The notes beneath the pieces are model-generated. The model did not search any database and was not told the DNA's origin. It saw only the letters and a list, made by a program, of their open reading frames with translations. A stretch of DNA of 9,725 nucleotides from Chitinophagales bacterium (GTDB lineage: Bacteria; Bacteroidota; Bacteroidia; Chitinophagales; UBA2359): contig JAHDDA010000076.1 of NCBI GenBank assembly GCA_020629595.1, positions 1-9,725 on the forward strand, written 5' to 3'. Each line of letters starts with the position of its first letter. Position 1 is the stretch's first letter. Position numbers and translations under genes: made by a program. This document shows positions 6,960-9,725 of this stretch, one piece after another.

Positions 6960-8198
6960 ATGAAGAAATTTTTACTTTTTGTAGCTGTTGCTTTCTTTTT
7001 TCAAATTAATGTAAATGCTCAATGTGATGAGGGTAGATATATAGATTCTTTGTTTACTGTTCAAGTAACTGAGGGAATAAAGTTTGGTGAAAATTTACAA
7101 ACCAATTTGATAGGAGAGGAGTCAACGGTTGATTTATTGCTTGATTTATACACGCCTGAAAATGATGAATTGACCAATAGACCTATGTTGGTTTTAGCTT
7201 TTGGTGGAGCTTTTGTTTACGGAACTCGCCAAGATTATTATATGGTTGATTTGTGTAATTATTATGCTTCAAGAGGATATGTTGTTGCTTCAATTGATTA
7301 CCGTTTAACTAGTGAAATTTTAGTAAATGCAACTGATACAGTAACTTATAAAGCAGTAGCAAAAGCAACGCACGATATGCGAGCAGCAGTTAGATTTTGT
7401 CGTAAAGAAGCCGAAAATTTGGGAGTTGATAATGATAAAATTTATGTAGGTGGCGTTTCTGCTGGAGCTTTTGCAGCAATTCATACAGCTTATTTAGATG
7501 AAGAAAATGAAGTGCCTGAATTGTTAGTTGATTATTTTGCTGAAAACGGTGGTTTGGAAGGAAATAGTGGTAATTTAGGATTTTCATCAACGGTAGCAGG
7601 TGTAGTTAATTTAAGCGGTGCAATTGGCGATACTTCTTGGATAAAACCAAATGATGTTCCCATTGTAAGTATGCATGGTACTGCCGATGATATTGTTCCT
7701 TATGGCTATGGGTTAATTACGATTTTTGACATAAATCTGCCTGTTTATGGTAGTTCAGAAATTCATAAAAGATGTAATAACGTAGGTATTAAAAATGACT
7801 TTTACACTTATGAAAACGAAGGTCATACACCATTTATTAATGTTCCACCATTGTTTTTAAACGAAAACCACATTGAAAATTATGCAGTTACTGTTGAGTT
7901 TGTTAAAGAATTTATGGCTGAAGAAGTTTGTACACCAACAACTGTAAATAATACTTCTATAAATGGTGAAAATAAAATTTATTCTTTTCCAAATCCAGCA
8001 ACTGAATATTTAATGGTAACAGGAATTGAAAAGCAAAATGTAGCTTTTGTAGTTTCAGACTTAATGGGTAGGCAAGTAAAAAGTGGATATTTACAAAACG
8101 AAAAGATAATTGTAAATGAATTACAATCTGGAATGTACATATTGCAACTATTTGAAAATGAAAATATGATTTTCACTAAAAGAGTAGTGATAGAATAA
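6960..8198 (+). CDS. Secreted alpha/beta hydrolase (carboxylesterase-like) with T9SS sorting domain
   Basis: Predicted extracellular or surface-bound serine esterase of 412 residues. A Sec signal peptide (1-20) ends in VNA before Gln21, a common mature N-terminus of type IX cargo. The alpha/beta-hydrolase domain spans about 55-320. It has an oxyanion-hole loop FGGAFVYG (81-88, where most esterases have HGG), the nucleophile elbow GVSAG (165-169, Ser167), a probable acid Asp243 in HGTADDIVPYG, and His289 in NEGHTPF. All three triad residues are therefore present. A short Thr/Asn-rich linker (about 325-338) leads to a type A T9SS C-terminal sorting domain (341-412) with YSFPNPATEYLMV, VVSDLMGRQV, LQSGMYILQLF and KRVVIE. 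PorU-type removal of this domain during export is expected from the family. The substrate is unknown. A membrane-protein gene overlaps its stop codon. Confidence 0.95.
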   Translation: MKKFLLFVAVAFFFQINVNAQCDEGRYIDSLFTVQVTEGIKFGENLQTNLIGEESTVDLLLDLYTPENDELTNRPMLVLAFGGAFVYGTRQDYYMVDLCNYYASRGYVVASIDYRLTSEILVNATDTVTYKAVAKATHDMRAAVRFCRKEAENLGVDNDKIYVGGVSAGAFAAIHTAYLDEENEVPELLVDYFAENGGLEGNSGNLGFSSTVAGVVNLSGAIGDTSWIKPNDVPIVSMHGTADDIVPYGYGLITIFDINLPVYGSSEIHKRCNNVGIKNDFYTYENEGHTPFINVPPLFLNENHIENYAVTVEFVKEFMAEEVCTPTTVNNTSINGENKIYSFPNPATEYLMVTGIEKQNVAFVVSDLMGRQVKSGYLQNEKIIVNELQSGMYILQLFENENMIFTKRVVIE

Positions 8199-8575
8199 TG
8201 AGATTAGTTTTTAGCTTAATTATTGCAGTCTTGTGCTTTTTTATTAATGATGTTGGAATCAGATGTTTGATAACAATAGCTGGCTCTTTTTTAGCCCTAG
8301 TTTTATTGGTTAGTAATGAAAATAGTAATAGTTTCATTACTAACTTCGTTTCAATTTTTGGCAATTCATTAATAATAAGCATTTATGTTGCCATAATATA
8401 TTTGTTTTTTCATACAATTTTTGCAATCAAATCAAATCCAATTTTAAATTTAGAAGCACTAATAGAATCAATTTTATTTTATATTCCAAATTCTATTGTG
8501 TTACTTGTTTGGTGTTTAATTTCGGGAGTTTTGGCAAGTATTGTTTTACCAATTGTGCTTAATTTTAGGAAATAA
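8198..8575 (+). CDS. Small membrane protein of unknown function, about four TM helices
   Basis: I do not recognise this 125-residue protein. It is strongly hydrophobic, with probable helices at about 2-16, 22-38, 52-76 and 90-120. A short polar loop (NENSNS, 40-45) follows helix 2 and a longer amphipathic one (about 77-90) follows helix 3. The C-terminus is basic (NFRK), which suggests it lies in the cytoplasm. No catalytic motif or metal ligand pattern is visible. The ATG shares one base with the stop of the upstream hydrolase (TAATG), so the two should be cotranscribed and translationally coupled. This supports the start choice and that the gene is real, but gives no function. It converges on the cytochrome-like gene with only 5 nt between the stop codons. 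Confidence 0.75.
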   Translation: MRLVFSLIIAVLCFFINDVGIRCLITIAGSFLALVLLVSNENSNSFITNFVSIFGNSLIISIYVAIIYLFFHTIFAIKSNPILNLEALIESILFYIPNSIVLLVWCLISGVLASIVLPIVLNFRK

Positions 8576-8580
8576 AACAC

Positions 8581-9000
8581 CTAATCAATTAGTAGTTGAT
8601 TGATTTTTACAATTGGACCTGGACACATTTTTTGGTGGCAGTTCATACAATTGGTTTGCATATTCTTATAAAGTGTTTTGGCTTGTTTTATATCTGTACA
8701 TTTTTCTAAATTTTGCATTGTATGCACATAAGATTGAGCAAACAAATCGAAAACCATTTTATCTGGTTTCATATTTGGGGTTTCTTTGGCAGTTTTAATT
8801 TTTTCGTAATCAACTTTTATCTTAGGTAATTCACCTTTTTCTAATTGTGCTTTCATTTCTAAGCCATTTTCGTGCATTTCTCGCATTAAAATGGCTAATT
8901 CGCTATCACCATTAGGATTTAAAGGTTTAGGTTTTTGCTCGGAACAAGCATAAAATACAGTTAAGCAACAACATATTATTATTAAAATATTCGATTTCAT
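8581..9000 (-). CDS. Monoheme cytochrome c-like lipoprotein
   Basis: Predicted periplasm- or outer-membrane-anchored electron carrier or heme sensor of 139 residues. The signal region has a Cys run at 10-12 and a lipobox-like VFYAC, with lipidation predicted at Cys19 and SEQKPKP after it. A mostly helical body contains LMREMHENGLEM (38-49), whose Met residues are candidates for the distal heme ligand. A single CMNCH heme-attachment motif sits near the C-terminus (118-122, His122 proximal ligand), followed by MCPGP. A late CxxCH on the last helix of a small helical protein is the arrangement of class II cytochromes (cytochrome c' or c556 type). Cys101 and Cys126 lie outside the heme motif and could form a disulfide. 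It lies 17 nt downstream of the phzF-like gene on the same strand and is probably cotranscribed with it. The partner is unknown. Confidence 0.85.
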   Translation of the reverse strand: MKSNILIIICCCLTVFYACSEQKPKPLNPNGDSELAILMREMHENGLEMKAQLEKGELPKIKVDYEKIKTAKETPNMKPDKMVFDLFAQSYVHTMQNLEKCTDIKQAKTLYKNMQTNCMNCHQKMCPGPIVKINQLLID

Positions 9001-9017
9001 TTTATAAATTTTTAGTA

Positions 9018-9725
9018 TTAATCGGTTAGTATATCGGCAATCATATATAATACAGCCTTTCCTGCTATGTTTACTCTGTTCCCTAAATATTCACATTTTA
9101 AAAAACCTTCACGTTGCGAAATTTGTTTGGCTGTTAATTTATCTTTACCTAAAACATTTCCCCAAAAAGGGATTAAAGTAGTATGTGCTGAACCTGTAAC
9201 TGGGTCTTCATTTATTCCGCATTGTGGAGCAAAAAAACGTGAAACAAAATCGACTTTATCGCCGATAGATGAAACAATTATTCCTCTTGCCTCAATTTGA
9301 TTAACTAAATTAAAGTTAGGGGTAATTTTTTCAATAATTGATTGATTATCAAAAATTAAAAGATAATCGGTTTTTCCTTTTAAGACCATTTCTGGTTTAA
9401 AACCAATAGCATTTTCAAAAATAGGGGTATTTACTACTTCTGTGACTTCATCTGTTGGAAAATTCATTTGTAAAAATCCATCTTCTAACTTAGAAACTTG
9501 TAACTCTCCGCTTTTTGGTGAGTAAAACTTAATTTTAGAAGTCTCAAGTTTTAAAATATCAAAAATTACATAAGCAGAGGCTAAAGTAGCGTGTCCACAT
9601 AAATCAACTTCCAAATTGGGTGTAAACCAACGAATTTCATATTTATCGTTATTTTTTACTACAAATGCAGTTTCAGAAAGATTGTTTTCGTTAGCAATTT
9701 TTTGCATTAATTCATCACTTAGCCA
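9018..9725 (-). CDS. PhzF-family isomerase/epimerase-like protein (5' end cut by the window)
   Basis: Cytoplasmic PhzF/YddE-family protein with a diaminopimelate-epimerase-like fold. The frame is open to the window edge: the codons before the Met at 9707 read WLSDEL, which runs into MQKIANENNLSET as in family members. That Met is therefore internal, and I estimate about 25-30 residues are missing. In the visible 235 residues, the NLSETAFV motif gives the likely catalytic Glu18. DLCGHATLASA gives His45, and EDPVTGSAH (173-181) gives Asp174 and Ser179. Their order and spacing match the known PhzF active site. True PhzF isomerises DHHA in phenazine synthesis, but no other phz genes are present, and most Bacteroidota relatives have unknown substrates. 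A role in phenazine production is therefore not supported. The cytochrome-like lipoprotein gene follows after 17 nt. Confidence 0.95.
   Translation of the reverse strand, partial: WLSDELMQKIANENNLSETAFVVKNNDKYEIRWFTPNLEVDLCGHATLASAYVIFDILKLETSKIKFYSPKSGELQVSKLEDGFLQMNFPTDEVTEVVNTPIFENAIGFKPEMVLKGKTDYLLIFDNQSIIEKITPNFNLVNQIEARGIIVSSIGDKVDFVSRFFAPQCGINEDPVTGSAHTTLIPFWGNVLGKDKLTAKQISQREGFLKCEYLGNRVNIAGKAVLYMIADILTD

Noticed and set aside
8583..8606. Possible terminator: AATCAA / TTGATT stem with a 7-nt loop, followed by GATTTTT
   Set aside because: The stem is only 6 AT-rich bp and lies inside the coding end of the cytochrome-like gene; too weak to call, although the convergent gene ends make some terminator there plausible.
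8581..9300. Plus-strand open frames at 8613-8798 and 9067-9300
   Set aside because: They lie antisense to the well-supported cytochrome-like and PhzF-like genes, show no family resemblance, and look like shadows.
9705..9707. ATG at 9707 as the start of the PhzF-like gene
   Set aside because: The upstream codons read WLSDEL in frame up to the window end, matching the family, so this Met is internal.
9018..9725. Phenazine biosynthesis cluster
   Set aside because: Only a PhzF-like gene is present; no other phz genes are visible, and PhzF relatives are widespread outside phenazine producers.

Overview
The window is AT-rich, densely coded DNA from a member of the phylum Bacteroidota. Four things support this: a SusC/RagA-type TonB-dependent transporter next to a SusD/RagB lipoprotein, a secreted hydrolase ending in a type IX secretion (T9SS) sorting domain, a TAnnTTTG promoter -7 box, and the lack of clear Shine-Dalgarno sequences. 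I cannot name the genus. No RNA genes, IS elements, CRISPR arrays or phage genes are visible, and no stretch of 300 bases lacks a gene.

Layout. Bases 1-5188 (+ strand) hold a 5'-truncated susC-like gene, a susD-like gene, a RibD-C/dihydrofolate-reductase-like gene that starts 2 nt after the susD stop, and a small gene resembling the DUF6884/YaaA-like group. The SusCD pair should form an outer-membrane complex that binds and imports a glycan or another oligomer. No glycoside hydrolase, SusE/F or regulator follows it here, so any substrate-specific genes must lie upstream of the window, or the pair is an orphan. The 95-nt gap between susC and susD carries overlapping inverted repeats.

Bases 5198-6889 (- strand) encode a long RluA-family pseudouridine synthase. 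It has an unusual N-terminal extension (a coiled coil, then a Cys-rich conserved-looking block) and apparently a TTG start. Diverging from it, bases 6960-8575 (+ strand) form a two-gene unit: a T9SS-exported alpha/beta hydrolase with its own promoter, overlapped by 1 nt by a four-helix membrane protein of unknown function. Converging on that unit, bases 8581-9725 (- strand) hold a PhzF-family isomerase-like gene, cut by the window end, followed 17 nt later by a monoheme cytochrome c-like lipoprotein.

Most genes are ordinary accessory or housekeeping families of Bacteroidota, and I see no clear new multi-gene defence or mobile system. The items most worth a second look are the Cys-rich, deaminase-reminiscent block fused to the pseudouridine synthase, the inverted-repeat element between susC and susD, the tandem EF-hand-like loops in the SusC protein, and the abrupt change of function directly after susD.
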